Assembly: GCF_041262565.1 (NCBI RefSeq)
Contig: NZ_JBGCCJ010000001.1
Coordinates: 1,736,001 to 1,800,000, forward strand
Reading direction: 5' to 3'
Length of the DNA stretch: 64,000 bases
DNA from: Leifsonia sp. EB41
GTDB lineage: Bacteria; Actinomycetota; Actinomycetes; Actinomycetales; Microbacteriaceae
A program made the translations under genes and the position numbers. A model generated the notes under the pieces. The model saw only the letters and a program-made list of their open reading frames with translations, did not search any database and was not told the DNA's origin. Of the stretch, positions 52,463 through 63,400 are shown in pieces. Each line of letters starts with the position of its first letter. Position 1 is the first letter of the stretch.

Positions 52463-52737
52463 GCGTGTTCTTCCTGGGTTTTTCTCTGAAATGCGCGGCG
52501 GCGCGCTGAAGCGCACCGGAGAATCCCCGGCAGACATCGCCTGGGGCCGTTCACGTCGTGATGAATCCGCGAAACCGTCTGGTTGCGGAACCGGCCCGCT
52601 TGACTTACAAACCCATCCGCGCGACAAAAAGGCGCGGTGTCAAGAGCCGACCTCCCAACGATACAGGATGACGCCTGGGAAGACGCTGCCGATCCGCGAC
52701 TCCTGCCGGGCCGCGGAGACCGGGGTATACATGGGGC
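52463..52737. other. Divergent region between the helicase and oxidoreductase genes
   Basis: 275 bp. Holds a TTGACA on the minus strand at 52638-52643 (weak -10) for the helicase with a leader of about 150 bases, and TATACA at 52726-52731 for the oxidoreductase. The long leader is typical of cold-shock helicase mRNAs but no specific cold box is recognised. No gene seen. Confidence 0.55.
52726..52731 (+). promoter_or_regulatory. -10 element of a leaderless promoter (oxidoreductase)
   Basis: TATACA ends six bases before ATG 52738 with no ribosome-binding sequence. Confidence 0.5.
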
Positions 52738-54246
52738 ATGTCCTCCGTCGACGCGATCGTCATCGGTTCCGGCCCCAACGGGCTCGCGGCCGCCGTCACC
52801 CTCGCCCGCGCCGGGCTGAAGGTCCACGTCTACGAGCGCAACGCGACGCCGGGCGGCGGGATGCGGACGGAGGAGGTCACCCTCCCCGGCTTCCGGCACG
52901 ACATCTGCTCCGCGGTGCACCCGCTGGCGCTCGCGTCGGGCTTCTTCCGCCGGTTCGGGCTGGCGGACCGCGTCCCGTTCCTCACCCCGTCGGCCTCCTA
53001 CGGGCATCCGCTTCCCGGCGGGGAGGTCGCCGTCGCCTACCGCGACCTGGAGCGCACCGCCGACGCGCTCGGCCCGGACGGCCCCGCCTGGCGCGCCCTC
53101 CTCGGCCCGCTCGCGCGCAACGCGGACGCGGTCGCGCAGTTCACCGGGTCGTCGCTGCTGCAACTGCCGCGGAACCCGGTCGTCGCCGCGCGCTTCGGGC
53201 TGGCGGCGCTGTCGCAGGGCGGCCCGTGGTGGAGCCTGCCGTTCCGCACGCCGAAGCCGGGCGCCCTCCTCACCGGTGTGATCGCGCACGCGACGCTGCC
53301 GCTGCCCAGCCTCGCCGCGGCGGGTGCAGGCCTCGCCCTCGCGACGTACGCGCACGCGCGCGGCTGGCCCATCCCGGTCGGCGGCTCGCAGGCGATCGCG
53401 GACGCGATGGTCGACGACCTCCGCGCGCACGGCGGCGAGGTGATCACCGGCGCCGACATCCAGTCGCTCGGGGAGCTCCCCGACGCGCGCGCCGTCCTGT
53501 TCGACACCCACGTCGCCATCGCCGCGCGGCTCGGCGCGGACCTCCTGCCCGCCGACTACCTCCGCCGCGTCGCCGGATTCCGCGACGGCAACGGCGTCTT
53601 CAAGGTCGACTTCGCGCTGTCCGGCCCGGTGCCGTGGACGAACCCCGAGCTGCTGGAGACCGCGACCGTGCACCTCGGCGGCGAGCGCGGCGCGATCGCC
53701 CGCTCCGAGCGCGTGGTGGCCGCCGGGCGGGAGAGCGACGACCCCTACGTGCTCGTCTCCCAGCCCACCCTGTTCGACCCATCGCGCGCTCCGGCCGGGA
53801 AACACGTGCTCTGGGCGTACACGCACGTCCCGCGCGGCTCCACGTCGGATCGCAGCGAGGCGGTCATCGCGCAGATCGAGCGGTTCGCGCCCGGCTTCCG
53901 CGACCTGATCCTCGCGAAGACCACCCGCACCGCGCACGAGCTGGAGGGCTATAACCCCAGCTACATCGGCGGCGACATCTCCTCCGGAATGCCCGACCTG
54001 TCGCAGCTCGTCATGCGGCCGGTGCTGTCGGCCGATCCGTGGCGGATGCCGGGCCGCGGGCTGTACCTGGCCTCGTCCTCCGCTGTGCCGGGGCCGGGCG
54101 TGCACGGGCTGGCCGGGTATTACGCGGCACGCAGCGCCCTCCGGCACGAGTTCGGGGTGACCGGGATGCCGTCGCTTGCCCCGGAGTCGCGTGCCGAGCG
54201 CCCGAGCGCCCCCGCGAGCGGTTTCACCGAGGAGGAGGTCGCCTGA
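52738..54246 (+). CDS. Phytoene-desaturase-like FAD/NAD(P) oxidoreductase
   Basis: A 502-residue flavoprotein: dinucleotide fold VIGSGPNGLAAAVTLARAGLKVHVYERN at residues about 6-33, GGGMRTEEV, HDICSAVHPL and the C-terminal SSAVPGPGVHGLAGYYAA. It belongs to the NAD(P)/FAD family of phytoene dehydrogenase-related proteins (COG1233), though without carotenoid genes here its substrate is unknown. Ends with TGATG overlap into an SRPBCC gene, so the pair is co-translated. Confidence 0.88.
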   Translation: MSSVDAIVIGSGPNGLAAAVTLARAGLKVHVYERNATPGGGMRTEEVTLPGFRHDICSAVHPLALASGFFRRFGLADRVPFLTPSASYGHPLPGGEVAVAYRDLERTADALGPDGPAWRALLGPLARNADAVAQFTGSSLLQLPRNPVVAARFGLAALSQGGPWWSLPFRTPKPGALLTGVIAHATLPLPSLAAAGAGLALATYAHARGWPIPVGGSQAIADAMVDDLRAHGGEVITGADIQSLGELPDARAVLFDTHVAIAARLGADLLPADYLRRVAGFRDGNGVFKVDFALSGPVPWTNPELLETATVHLGGERGAIARSERVVAAGRESDDPYVLVSQPTLFDPSRAPAGKHVLWAYTHVPRGSTSDRSEAVIAQIERFAPGFRDLILAKTTRTAHELEGYNPSYIGGDISSGMPDLSQLVMRPVLSADPWRMPGRGLYLASSSAVPGPGVHGLAGYYAARSALRHEFGVTGMPSLAPESRAERPSAPASGFTEEEVA

Positions 54247-54704
54247 TGTCTGTCAACGTCCGCCGGTTCACCTGCACGCCGGAAGAAGTGTTCACCGCAC
54301 TCGCCGACCCGTGGGTCTTCCCGACCTGGGTCGTCGGCGCCTCGCGGATGCGGGGAGCCGACGGCCGCTTCCCGGAACCGGGCTCCCGGCTGCACCACTC
54401 CATCGGCATCTGGCCGTTCGTGCTCAACGACGAGACGACCGTGGAGGAGTGGGACCCGCCCAAGCGGCTCGTGCTCCACGCGAAGACGCGCCCGGTCGGG
54501 ACCGAGCGCGTGCTCATCGAGGTGATGCCGCGCGGGAAGGGCTGCCTGGTGCGGATGGAGGAGTACGCCATCACCGGCATCGCCGCGCGCATCCCCGCCG
54601 TCATCGCCGACCCGATCCTGTGGGTCCGCAACCGCGAGGCGCTGCGTAGGCTCGAATGGGTGGCGCGCGGGATCAGCCGCCAGAAGGCGCGCTCCGGGAG
54701 CTGA
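54246..54704 (+). CDS. SRPBCC-family protein
   Basis: A 152-residue START-like fold: VNVRRFTCTPEEVFTALADPWVFPTWVVGASRM opens it, with a final helix AVIADPILWVRNREALRRL. Such proteins bind hydrophobic ligands such as lipids or polyketides. One-base overlap with the oxidoreductase suggests they act on the same lipid-like compound (inference). Confidence 0.82.
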   Translation: MSVNVRRFTCTPEEVFTALADPWVFPTWVVGASRMRGADGRFPEPGSRLHHSIGIWPFVLNDETTVEEWDPPKRLVLHAKTRPVGTERVLIEVMPRGKGCLVRMEEYAITGIAARIPAVIADPILWVRNREALRRLEWVARGISRQKARSGS

Positions 54705-54739
54705 GCACGCGACGAAACGTGCGTGAAACAGCGTCTGGC

Positions 54740-54745
54740 TACCAT
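54740..54745 (+). promoter_or_regulatory. -10 element of a leaderless promoter (GNAT gene)
   Basis: TACCAT ends six bases before ATG 54752. Confidence 0.4.
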
Positions 54746-54751
54746 CGACGC

Positions 54752-55210
54752 ATGACCACCAGCGTGTCCGCCGAGCCCGCCCGCTCCCCCGGCGTCGCCG
54801 AGCTGCTGCGCCTGAGCGACGAGTTCACCTTCGCGCTCTACCCGGCCGAGAGCTGCTACCTGCTCGACGTCTCGGAGCTGGAGCACCCGGGCGTGACCGT
54901 GTTCGTCGGCCGCGACGAGGACGGCACGGCGCTCGGCATGGCCGCGCTCGTCCGGAAGTCCGACGGCAGCGCCGAGCTCAAGCGCATGTTCGTCCACGCG
55001 GACGCGCGGGGCCGCGGGCTGGCCGGCAGCCTGCTGGGCGCCGTGGAGGCCGAGGCCCTCCGCGCCGGCGTCGCGACCCTGCAGCTCGAGACCGGCCCGC
55101 TGCAGCACGCCGCGATCGCGCTGTACGAGCGCCGCGGCTACACGCGCATCCCGAACTTCGGCGACTACGTGGGCGACCCGCACTCGGTCTGCTACGCGAA
55201 GGAGCTCTGA
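54752..55210 (+). CDS. GNAT-family N-acetyltransferase
   Basis: A 152-residue acetyltransferase: AELKRMFVHADARGRGLAGSLLGAVEAEA is the acetyl-CoA motif A, and GYTRIPNFGDYVGDPHSVCY the closing motif. Substrate unknown; the GDYVGDPHSVCYAKEL end is frequent among small-amine acetylases. Start by the TACCAT -10. Convergent with the holin-like gene, 6 bp away. Confidence 0.85.
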   Translation: MTTSVSAEPARSPGVAELLRLSDEFTFALYPAESCYLLDVSELEHPGVTVFVGRDEDGTALGMAALVRKSDGSAELKRMFVHADARGRGLAGSLLGAVEAEALRAGVATLQLETGPLQHAAIALYERRGYTRIPNFGDYVGDPHSVCYAKEL

Positions 55211-55216
55211 CCGGCG

Positions 55217-55600
55217 CTAACTGCGCTGCGCCACCTTCTTCTTGAGGAAGATCAGCGGCAGCAGCCAGCCGCCGAGCGCCGTCACGACCCAGACGACGAG
55301 CGCGGCGAGGATCCAGGTCAGGAAGTCGTCCACCCGGATGCCGCCCGGCAGCAGCGAGGCCACCAGCAGCGCGACGAGCGTGGAGACGAGCCCGATCCCG
55401 CCGAGAAGCGCGGACGCGTACTTGCGGGCGAGATTGAAGATGAAAGGCGCCAGGATGCTCTGCGCCGCCGCGAAGACGAGCACGGCGACCAGGAGGCCCT
55501 CCCAGTCGAGGTGGAAGCCGGGAAGCACCCAGGAGGCGACCAGCAGGCCGAGCGCGGCGGTGACCACGAAGATCGCCGCGCGGATCAGGAATCTCACCAT
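55217..55600 (-). CDS. Four-helix phage-holin-family membrane protein (PF04020)
   Basis: A 127-residue membrane protein with four helices; VASWVLPGFHLDWEGLLVAVLVFAAAQSILAPF is characteristic of the actinobacterial four-TM holin_4/PF04020 family. Usually chromosomal and not phage-borne; function unknown. Convergent with the GNAT gene. Confidence 0.8.
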   Translation of the reverse strand: MVRFLIRAAIFVVTAALGLLVASWVLPGFHLDWEGLLVAVLVFAAAQSILAPFIFNLARKYASALLGGIGLVSTLVALLVASLLPGGIRVDDFLTWILAALVVWVVTALGGWLLPLIFLKKKVAQRS

Positions 55601-55696
55601 GCCCGAAGGGTAGCGGCCTCCCGAGCGGGCGAGAACACCCCTTCTCGCGGGCGCATCGGGCCGCTAGCCTGGCGCCACCGTCCAGGAGGGGGCACC

Positions 55697-56797
55697 GTGA
55701 CCGAGCAGAAGACCACCCCCGACCAGAGGGCCGCCCTCCAGCCGAAGGCCACCCTGCGCGGTTGGACGATCGCACTCCTCGTCGTCGGCGCGGCCCTCGT
55801 CCTCATCGCGGGCGGGACGATCGCCGGAGCCTTCGCGTTCGCCGCGATCTCGGCCGGCCGCAGCGGCACCTGCGACGCCGCCCAGGTCGCGGACGAGGTG
55901 CTCCCGAGCGTGGTCACCATCAGCGTCACCGGCGCTCGCGGGTCGAGCAACGGCAGCGGTGAGGTCATCACTGAGGACGGCTACATCCTCACGAACAACC
56001 ACGTGATCTCGGACGCGGCGTCGGGCGCGAAGCTCGCGGTGCGGTTCAGCGACGGCCACCAGCTCCCCGCCGAGCTCACCGGACGCGACCCGAAGACCGA
56101 CCTGGCGGTCATCAAGGTGAAGGACGACCAGCCGCTGCCGGTCATCGCGACGGGCGACTCCGGCGCGCTCGTGGTGGGTCAGCCCGTGGTCGCGCTCGGC
56201 GCCCCGCTCGGCCTCTCCTCGACCGTGACGGCCGGCATCGTCAGCGCGCTGGGGCGGACCGTCCCGGTGCCGAGCGACGACGACAGGAACGCGATCCTGG
56301 CCGGCGCCATCCAGACCGACGCGTCGATCAACCCGGGAAACTCGGGCGGCGCGCTCGTGGACTGCGCCGGCCGCCTCGTCGGCGTCCCCACGGCGATCGC
56401 GACGGTGCCCGGCTCCAACGGCCAGGCGAGCACCGGCAGCGTGGGGATCGGGTTCGCCGTGCCGGAGTCGCTCGCACTGCCGATCGCGCACGAGCTGATC
56501 GCGCACGGCGAGGTCACGCATCCGGATGCCGGACTCACCGTGGTGCCGATCCCGCCGGCCGCGGCGGCGGCGTTCGGGGTGGACGGCGGGCTGTTCGTGC
56601 AGTCGGTCGTGTCGGGCGGCCCCGCGCAGCAGGCCGGCCTGCGGGTCGGGGACGTGATCACCGCCGTGAACGGCAACCCGGCCACCGACATCGACGAGCT
56701 GACCGCGATCCAGGTCACCAGCAAGCCGGGCGACGAGGTGAAGGTCGACTACGTGCGCGACGGGACGGCGCACACCACGACCGTCACGCTCCGGTAG
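55697..56797 (+). CDS. HtrA/DegP-type membrane-anchored serine protease
   Basis: A 366-residue S1C protease: one N-terminal membrane helix (about residues 25-50), trypsin-like domain with His102 in NNHVIS, Asp135 in KTDLAVIKV and Ser216 in NPGNSGGALV, and a C-terminal PDZ domain (about 275-360, QQAGLRVGDVITAVNG). It degrades or refolds misfolded envelope proteins. GTG 55697 follows AGGAGGGGG; a TAGCCT -10 lies at 55664-55669. Convergent with the IclR gene by 9 bp. Confidence 0.9.
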   Translation: MTEQKTTPDQRAALQPKATLRGWTIALLVVGAALVLIAGGTIAGAFAFAAISAGRSGTCDAAQVADEVLPSVVTISVTGARGSSNGSGEVITEDGYILTNNHVISDAASGAKLAVRFSDGHQLPAELTGRDPKTDLAVIKVKDDQPLPVIATGDSGALVVGQPVVALGAPLGLSSTVTAGIVSALGRTVPVPSDDDRNAILAGAIQTDASINPGNSGGALVDCAGRLVGVPTAIATVPGSNGQASTGSVGIGFAVPESLALPIAHELIAHGEVTHPDAGLTVVPIPPAAAAAFGVDGGLFVQSVVSGGPAQQAGLRVGDVITAVNGNPATDIDELTAIQVTSKPGDEVKVDYVRDGTAHTTTVTLR

Positions 56798-56806
56798 CCG
56801 CCGAGG

Positions 56807-57565
56807 TCAGCTGCCGCGGATGCGGCGGGAGAGCTCGGCCGCGGCGTCGCTGACGCGCGCGGCGAGGGCGTCCCACTCGGCAGGCGGGATGTTGTCGCGC
56901 GGGAAGGTGACGGCGATCCCGGCGGCGGGCCAGCCGGCGTGGTCACGCACCGAAACGGCGACGGAGGCGAAGCCGGGCGTCACGTCGCCGTCCTCGGTGG
57001 CGTAGCCGCGCTCGCGTGCCTCGGCGACCAGCCGGCGCAGCTCGGCGTACGAGTGCGGGCCGGCTCCGGTGCGGTCCTCGAACGCGTCGGCGTCCGGGTA
57101 CAGCGCGCGGAGCTGCCCGGCCGGGAGCGAGGCCAGCAGTGCGCGGCCGCTCGCCGTCAGGTGCGCGGGGAGGCGGACGCCGACGTCGGTGACGAGGCGC
57201 GGCCTCCTTGGCGCCCGCTCCTCGACGATGTAGACGACGTCCCTGCCGTGCAGCACCGCGACGTGGCCGGACTCGCCGATCGCGTCCACCAGCGCGGCGA
57301 CGATGGGACGGCCGAGCCGGCTGAGCGGCTGTTGGCGGGAGAACCCGCTCGACAGCTCGTACGCCGCGACGCCGAGCCCGTAGCGCCGCGCCTCGGGGAA
57401 GTGCAGGACGAAGCCGTGCTCGGTCAGCACGGTCAGCAGGTGGTAGACGGTCGAGCGCGGGAGGCCGAGGGCGGAGGCGAGCCCGGCGGCGGGGACCGGG
57501 CCGCGCTGGGTGGCGAGGTAGGCGAGGACGCGCAGGGTGTTCTCCGCGGCGGGGACCTTGCTCAT
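56807..57565 (-). CDS. IclR-family regulator, probable hut regulator
   Basis: A 252-residue IclR protein: winged helix (AENTLRVLAYLATQRGPVPAAGLASALGLPRSTVYHLLTVL), then effector domain (about residues 80-245) with VVYIVEERAPR, RLPAHLTASGRALLASLP and a C-terminal FASVAVSVRDHAGWPAAGIAVTFP. ATG 57565. Divergent from hutH with a dyad (57597-57614) between, and a nearly identical one before hutG (63295-63312), so it probably controls all histidine-utilisation genes, sensing histidine or urocanate (inference). Confidence 0.85.
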   Translation of the reverse strand: MSKVPAAENTLRVLAYLATQRGPVPAAGLASALGLPRSTVYHLLTVLTEHGFVLHFPEARRYGLGVAAYELSSGFSRQQPLSRLGRPIVAALVDAIGESGHVAVLHGRDVVYIVEERAPRRPRLVTDVGVRLPAHLTASGRALLASLPAGQLRALYPDADAFEDRTGAGPHSYAELRRLVAEARERGYATEDGDVTPGFASVAVSVRDHAGWPAAGIAVTFPRDNIPPAEWDALAARVSDAAAELSRRIRGS

Positions 57566-57596
57566 GGACGCTCCTGTGTACTGGGCGGCGATGCCG

Positions 57597-57614
57597 TGTC
57601 TGGTATCCCGGACA
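57597..57614. promoter_or_regulatory. Candidate hut operator, hutH/iclR side
   Basis: TGTCTGGTATCCCGGACA, an imperfect 18-bp dyad (TGTCtGG/CCgGACA) between the iclR and hutH starts. The near-identical TGTCTGGGATCCCGGACG lies upstream of hutG. Confidence 0.55.
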
Positions 57615-57668
57615 CCGATGAGCCTAACCCCCGGGCGCGCCGGATGGTCTCCGGCGCATGATCGGAGC

Positions 57669-59264
57669 ATGTCCGCCTTCACCACCGGTTCCACCTCCGC
57701 AACCACCTCCCGCGACGCCGCCGACGCAGCGCCCGTCACCGTCGGCGCCCGCCCGCTCACCATCGCCGAGGTCGTCGCGGTGGCCCGCCACGACGCGCCC
57801 GTGCAGCTCGACGTCGCTGCGCTCGACGCCGTGCAGGCCTCCCGCGCCATCATCGAAGCGCTCGCCGACGACGTCGAGCCGCACTACGGGATCTCCACCG
57901 GCTTCGGCGCGCTGGCGACCACGTTCATCCCCGAGGAGCGCCGCGCGCAGCTTCAGGCCTCCCTCGTCCGCTCGCACGCGGCCGGGTCGGGCCCGGAGGT
58001 CGAGCGGGAGGTCGTCCGCGCCCTCATGCTGCTGCGCCTGGCCACGCTGATGACCGGCCGCACCGGCGCCCAGCGCCGCACGGTCGAGACGTACGCCGCG
58101 CTGCTCAACGCGGGCATCACTCCGCTCGTCCGCGAGTACGGCTCGCTCGGCTGCTCCGGCGACCTCGCGCCGCTGGCGCACTGCGCGCTCGCCGCGATGG
58201 GCGAGGGCCAGGTGCGCGTCGACGGCGAGCTCGTGGAGGCCTCCGACGCCCTCGCCGCCGCCGGCATCGAGCCCGTCGTCCTCGCCGAGAAGGAGGGCCT
58301 CGCGCTCATCAACGGCACCGACGGGATGCTCGGGATGCTCTCGCTCGCGCTGCACGACCTCGGCGGCCTGCTCACCACGGCCGACATCACCGCGGCGATG
58401 AGCGTGGAGGCGCTGCTCGGCACCGACGCGGTGTTCGCGGCCGACCTCCAGGCGCTGCGCCCCCAGGCCGGCCAGGCGGTCTCCGCCGCGAACCTGCGCG
58501 GGCTGCTCGCGGACTCCCCGCTCGTGGCCAGCCACAAGGGCCCCGAGTGCACGCGCGTGCAGGACGCCTACTCGCTGCGCTGCTCCCCGCAGGTGAACGG
58601 CGGGGCCCGCGACACCGTGGCCCACGCGACGATGATCGCCGAGCGCGAGCTTGCCTCCGCCATCGACAACCCGGTGCTCACGCCGGACGGACGGGTGGAG
58701 TCGAACGGCAACTTCCACGGCGCGCCCGTCGCGTACGTGCTCGACTTCCTCGCGATCGTCGTCGCGGACGTCGCGAGCATGTCCGAGCGGCGGACCGACC
58801 GCTTCCTCGACCCGGCGCGCAACCAGGGGCTGCCGCCCTTCCTCGCGCACGAGGTCGGTGTGGACTCCGGCCTGATGATCGCGCAATACACGGCGGCCGG
58901 GATCGTGTCGGAGCTCAAGCGCCTGGCCGTGCCCGCCTCGGCGGACAGCATCCCGTCGTCCGCGATGCAGGAGGACCACGTGTCGATGGGCTGGGCCGCC
59001 GCCCGCAAGCTGCGCCGCGCGATCGACGGGCTGAGCCGCGTGCTCGCCATCGAACTGATGACCGCCGCCCGCGGCGCGGACCTGCGCGCCCCGCTGCGCC
59101 AGGGCCCGGCGACCGGCGCCGTGACGGAGGCGCTGCGCGCGACCGTCCCCGGCCCCGGCCCGGACCGCCACCTCTCCCCCGAGATCGAGGCCGCCGTCGC
59201 CTTCGTCGCCTCCGGCGCCGCCGTCGCCGCAGCCTCCTCGGCACTCACCACCCCCCTCCACTAA
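57669..59264 (+). CDS. hutH: Histidine ammonia-lyase
   Basis: A 531-residue MIO-type lyase converting histidine to urocanate and ammonia. The prosthetic MIO is formed from Cys162-Ser163-Gly164 (GSLGCSGDLAPLAH), where most HutH have Ala-Ser-Gly; the variant is known in actinobacteria and still cyclises. HYGISTGFGALA and FHGAPVAYVLDFLAI are family signatures. ATG 57669 has AGGAGC-type spacing. Starts the hutHUI operon; a 96-bp gap with a GTACGC/GCGTAC dyad precedes hutU. Confidence 0.92.
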   Translation: MSAFTTGSTSATTSRDAADAAPVTVGARPLTIAEVVAVARHDAPVQLDVAALDAVQASRAIIEALADDVEPHYGISTGFGALATTFIPEERRAQLQASLVRSHAAGSGPEVEREVVRALMLLRLATLMTGRTGAQRRTVETYAALLNAGITPLVREYGSLGCSGDLAPLAHCALAAMGEGQVRVDGELVEASDALAAAGIEPVVLAEKEGLALINGTDGMLGMLSLALHDLGGLLTTADITAAMSVEALLGTDAVFAADLQALRPQAGQAVSAANLRGLLADSPLVASHKGPECTRVQDAYSLRCSPQVNGGARDTVAHATMIAERELASAIDNPVLTPDGRVESNGNFHGAPVAYVLDFLAIVVADVASMSERRTDRFLDPARNQGLPPFLAHEVGVDSGLMIAQYTAAGIVSELKRLAVPASADSIPSSAMQEDHVSMGWAAARKLRRAIDGLSRVLAIELMTAARGADLRAPLRQGPATGAVTEALRATVPGPGPDRHLSPEIEAAVAFVASGAAVAAASSALTTPLH

Positions 59265-59360
59265 CCCCCCTCCATCTCTCCCGGACTTTTGTACGCGACA
59301 CGCCGAGGCGGGGCGTACACAACTCCAGAACAGATGGCTACCGAACGTAAGGAGCAGGAG
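59265..59360. promoter_or_regulatory. hutH-hutU gap with GTACGC-N16-GCGTAC dyad
   Basis: GTACGC (59291-59296) and GCGTAC (59313-59318), each within TTGTAC-/GTACACAA contexts, lie in the 96-bp gap before hutU; possibly a second regulatory site or an attenuator. GGAGCAGGAG precedes hutU ATG 59361. Confidence 0.3.
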
Positions 59361-61045
<1,685 letters not shown>

Positions 61046-61046
<1 letters not shown>

Positions 61047-62206
61047 TGTCGCGCGCGACGCTGCTGACCGGGATCGGCGAACTCGTCACCCTGGACCCCG
61101 CCCACCCCGGACCGCTCGGCATCCTCCCCGACGCGGCCCTGCTGGTGGTGGACGGGCGGGTCGAGTGGACCGGGCCCGCGTCCGCGGCGCCGCGCGACGA
61201 CGCCGACGAGGTCGTGGACGCGGGCGGCGCCGCCGTCATCCCCGGGTTCGTCGACAGCCACACGCACCTCGTCTTCGGCGGCGACCGCTCGGCGGAGTTC
61301 GAGGCGCGGATGGCCGGTCGGCCGTATTCCGCTGGCGGCATACGCAGCACGGTGACGGCGACGCGAGCGGCCTCCGACGACGAACTGCGCGGGCGGCTGG
61401 CCGGTTTCGTAAGCGAGCTGCGCTCCCAGGGCACCACGACGTTCGAGATCAAGAGCGGCTACGGCCTGACCGTGGAGGACGAAGCGCGCATCCTCCGGAT
61501 CGCGCGCGAGGTCACCCCGGAGACCACATTCCTCGGCGCGCATGTGGTGCCCGCGGAGTACGCTTCCGACCCGGAGGCATACGTTGACCTGGTCACCGGC
61601 CCGATGCTGGACGCCTGCGCCCCCTACTCCCGCTGGGTCGACGTGTTCTGCGAGACCGGCGCGTTCACCGTGTCGCAGTCGCGGCGCATCCTGGAGTCCG
61701 GCGCCGCGCGCGGGCTCGGCGTGCGCGTGCACGCGAGCCAGCTCGGCCCGGGCGACGGCGTCGCGCTGGCCGTCGAGCTGGACGCTGCGAGCGTCGACCA
61801 CGGCACCTACCTGACCGACCGCGACGTAGAGCTTCTGGCGGGATCGCAGACGGTCGCGACCCTCCTGCCCGGCGTCGAGTTCTCGACCCGCCACCCGTAC
61901 CCCGACGCCCGCCGCCTCATCGACGCCGGCGTGCGCGTGGCGCTGGCGAGCGACTGCAACCCCGGCTCGTCGTTCACGTCGTCGATGCCGTTCTGCATCG
62001 CGGTCGCGGTGCGCGACATGGGGATGACGGTCGCGGACGCTCTGCGGGCCGCGACGCTCGGTGGCGCGGAGGCGCTGCTCCGGGAGGACGTCGGGCACCT
62101 GCGGCCCGGCGCCCGCGCCGACTACGTCGTGCTCGACGCGCCCTCGTGCGTGCACCTGGCGTACCGCCCCGGAGTCCCGCTGGTCGCGCGCACGCACGTC
62201 GCCTGA
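61046..62206 (+). CDS. hutI: Imidazolonepropionase
   Basis: A 386-residue amidohydrolase: metal motif [12 protein letters not shown], later [10 protein letters not shown] and [15 protein letters not shown]. Hydrolyses imidazolonepropionate to N-formimino-L-glutamate, which HutG takes further. Overlaps hutU by one base. Followed by four copies of the family-2 core and the convergent hutG. Confidence 0.92.
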
Positions 62207-62213
62207 CCCGCAT

Positions 62214-62337
62214 CATTCGTGCCGAATGTGGCGTTTCGCGGCGCCGCAGCCGCGATTCGGCACGAATGTGCAGAACGGCGATTCGTGCCGAATGTGCGGT
62301 TTCGCAGCGCGAAACGCGACATTCGTGCCGAATCGCG
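62214..62337. repeat. Family-2 palindrome cluster, four cores
   Basis: ATTCGTGCCGAAT or its complement at 62215-62227, 62255-62267, 62281-62293 and 62321-62333, forming two hairpins (the second also through GTTTCGC-AGC-GCGAAAC). Fills the 138-bp gap between the convergent hutI and hutG. The core also occurs twice at 36768-36820. Confidence 0.8.
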
Positions 62338-62344
62338 GCCCGCG

Positions 62345-63241
62345 TCAGCGCGACGCGAGGCCGGCGGCGGCCTCGAGGACGAGGAGCGCCGCGAGGCGCA
62401 CGGTGCGCTGGTCAGGGGTGTCGGCGGTGGCGTCGACCTCCGCGATGTCGATCGAGCGGACGCGGGAGTCCGCGCCCGCGAGTCGCGCGAACCTCCGCAG
62501 CTCCCACGCCGCGATCCCGCCCGGCACCGAGGCAGGGCATCCGGGGGCGACGGCGCGGTCGCACACGTCCACGTCTAGGTCCACGTGAACAGGGCCGCCG
62601 GCGGCGCCCGCGACCTCCAGGGCCTCGGCCATCACGTCCTCGACCGGGCGGCGGTGGAGGTCGTCGCGCGGGATGACGGTGATGCCGTACTCCTGCGCCC
62701 GCAACGCGTACTCGGCCGAGTTGGCGAAGTCGGCGATGCCGATCTGGACGATCCGGCGGCCGTCGAGTCCGGCCTCCACGAGCCGGCGCACGGGCGAGCC
62801 GTTGGAGACGCCGTCGCGGAGGTCGTGGTGGGCGTCGAGCGTCACGAGCCCGGCCGTCGACGCCTCGTCGCCCCAGGCGCCGAGGGCAGCCGGGACGGTG
62901 AGGGAGTTGTCGCCGCCGACCGCGACGGTCAGGCGCGAGCGCGAGACGGCCTCCCGCACGGCGTCGATCGCCCGGCGCTCGCCCTCGGGGCCGTCCGGCT
63001 CCGCCACGTCGCCGGCGTCGGCGAACCGGAGCGCCTCGACCGCCAGCTCGGGAACGTGCAGCGAGTAGCGCCGCAGCGCCTCCCGCACGGCGCCCGGTGT
63101 CGCGTGCGCGCCCGTCGGTGACAACGACGTGCGCCAGGTCGGGAGGCCGATCATCGACACATCGACCGTCCCGTCCGGGAGCTCGGCGAGCGACGGCCAG
63201 GAACCGGCGCGGGGCCAGAGGGGATCGACGGAGAGGCTCAT
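62345..63241 (-). CDS. hutG: Formimidoylglutamase (HutG, arginase superfamily)
   Basis: A 298-residue ureohydrolase-superfamily enzyme cleaving N-formimino-glutamate to glutamate and formamide. The motifs are VGGDNSLT, LDAHHDLRD, and DLDVDVCDRAVAPGCP; the first His ligand of GGDH is Asn here, a change seen in HutG-like branches. Convergent with hutI but preceded by the hut dyad at 63295-63312, so probably co-regulated. ATG 63241. Confidence 0.85.
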   Translation of the reverse strand: MSLSVDPLWPRAGSWPSLAELPDGTVDVSMIGLPTWRTSLSPTGAHATPGAVREALRRYSLHVPELAVEALRFADAGDVAEPDGPEGERRAIDAVREAVSRSRLTVAVGGDNSLTVPAALGAWGDEASTAGLVTLDAHHDLRDGVSNGSPVRRLVEAGLDGRRIVQIGIADFANSAEYALRAQEYGITVIPRDDLHRRPVEDVMAEALEVAGAAGGPVHVDLDVDVCDRAVAPGCPASVPGGIAAWELRRFARLAGADSRVRSIDIAEVDATADTPDQRTVRLAALLVLEAAAGLASR

Positions 63242-63294
63242 ACCGCGACGCTAGCAATGCCCGCCCGCGCCGGCGCCCGCCACCCCGCCTCCGC

Positions 63295-63312
63295 TGTCTG
63301 GGATCCCGGACG
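63295..63312. promoter_or_regulatory. Candidate hut operator, hutG side
   Basis: TGTCTGGGATCCCGGACG, 54 bp upstream of the hutG start, identical to 57597-57614 at 16 of 18 positions. Confidence 0.55.
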
Positions 63313-63329
63313 CACGCCTTCCCCACAAA

Positions 63330-63390
63330 GCCGAGGGGCACGTAAACGCCCCTAAAAGCGCGTTTTCAGGGCGTTTACGTGCCCCTCGGC
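63330..63390. repeat. Family-1 intergenic palindrome, intact copy D
   Basis: Perfect 22-bp arms (63330-63351 and 63369-63390: GCCGAGGGGCACGTAAACGC and further bases) with a 17-base AAAAGCG/CGTTTT centre. 10 bp after the RND stop, on the far side of hutG's promoter. It is the uninterrupted model for the element split at 21229-22264. Confidence 0.85.
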
Positions 63391-63400
63391 GGGATGGTGG

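Noticed and set aside
50423-52489. Large plus-strand reading frame (688 residues) opposite the helicase
   Set aside because: It is the complement of the RRD repeat region and helicase core; its composition ([18 protein letters not shown] repeats) follows from the repeat and no domain is recognised.
55217-55600. Prophage remnant suggested by a holin-family protein
   Set aside because: PF04020 proteins are normal chromosomal genes in actinobacteria, and no other phage gene is nearby.
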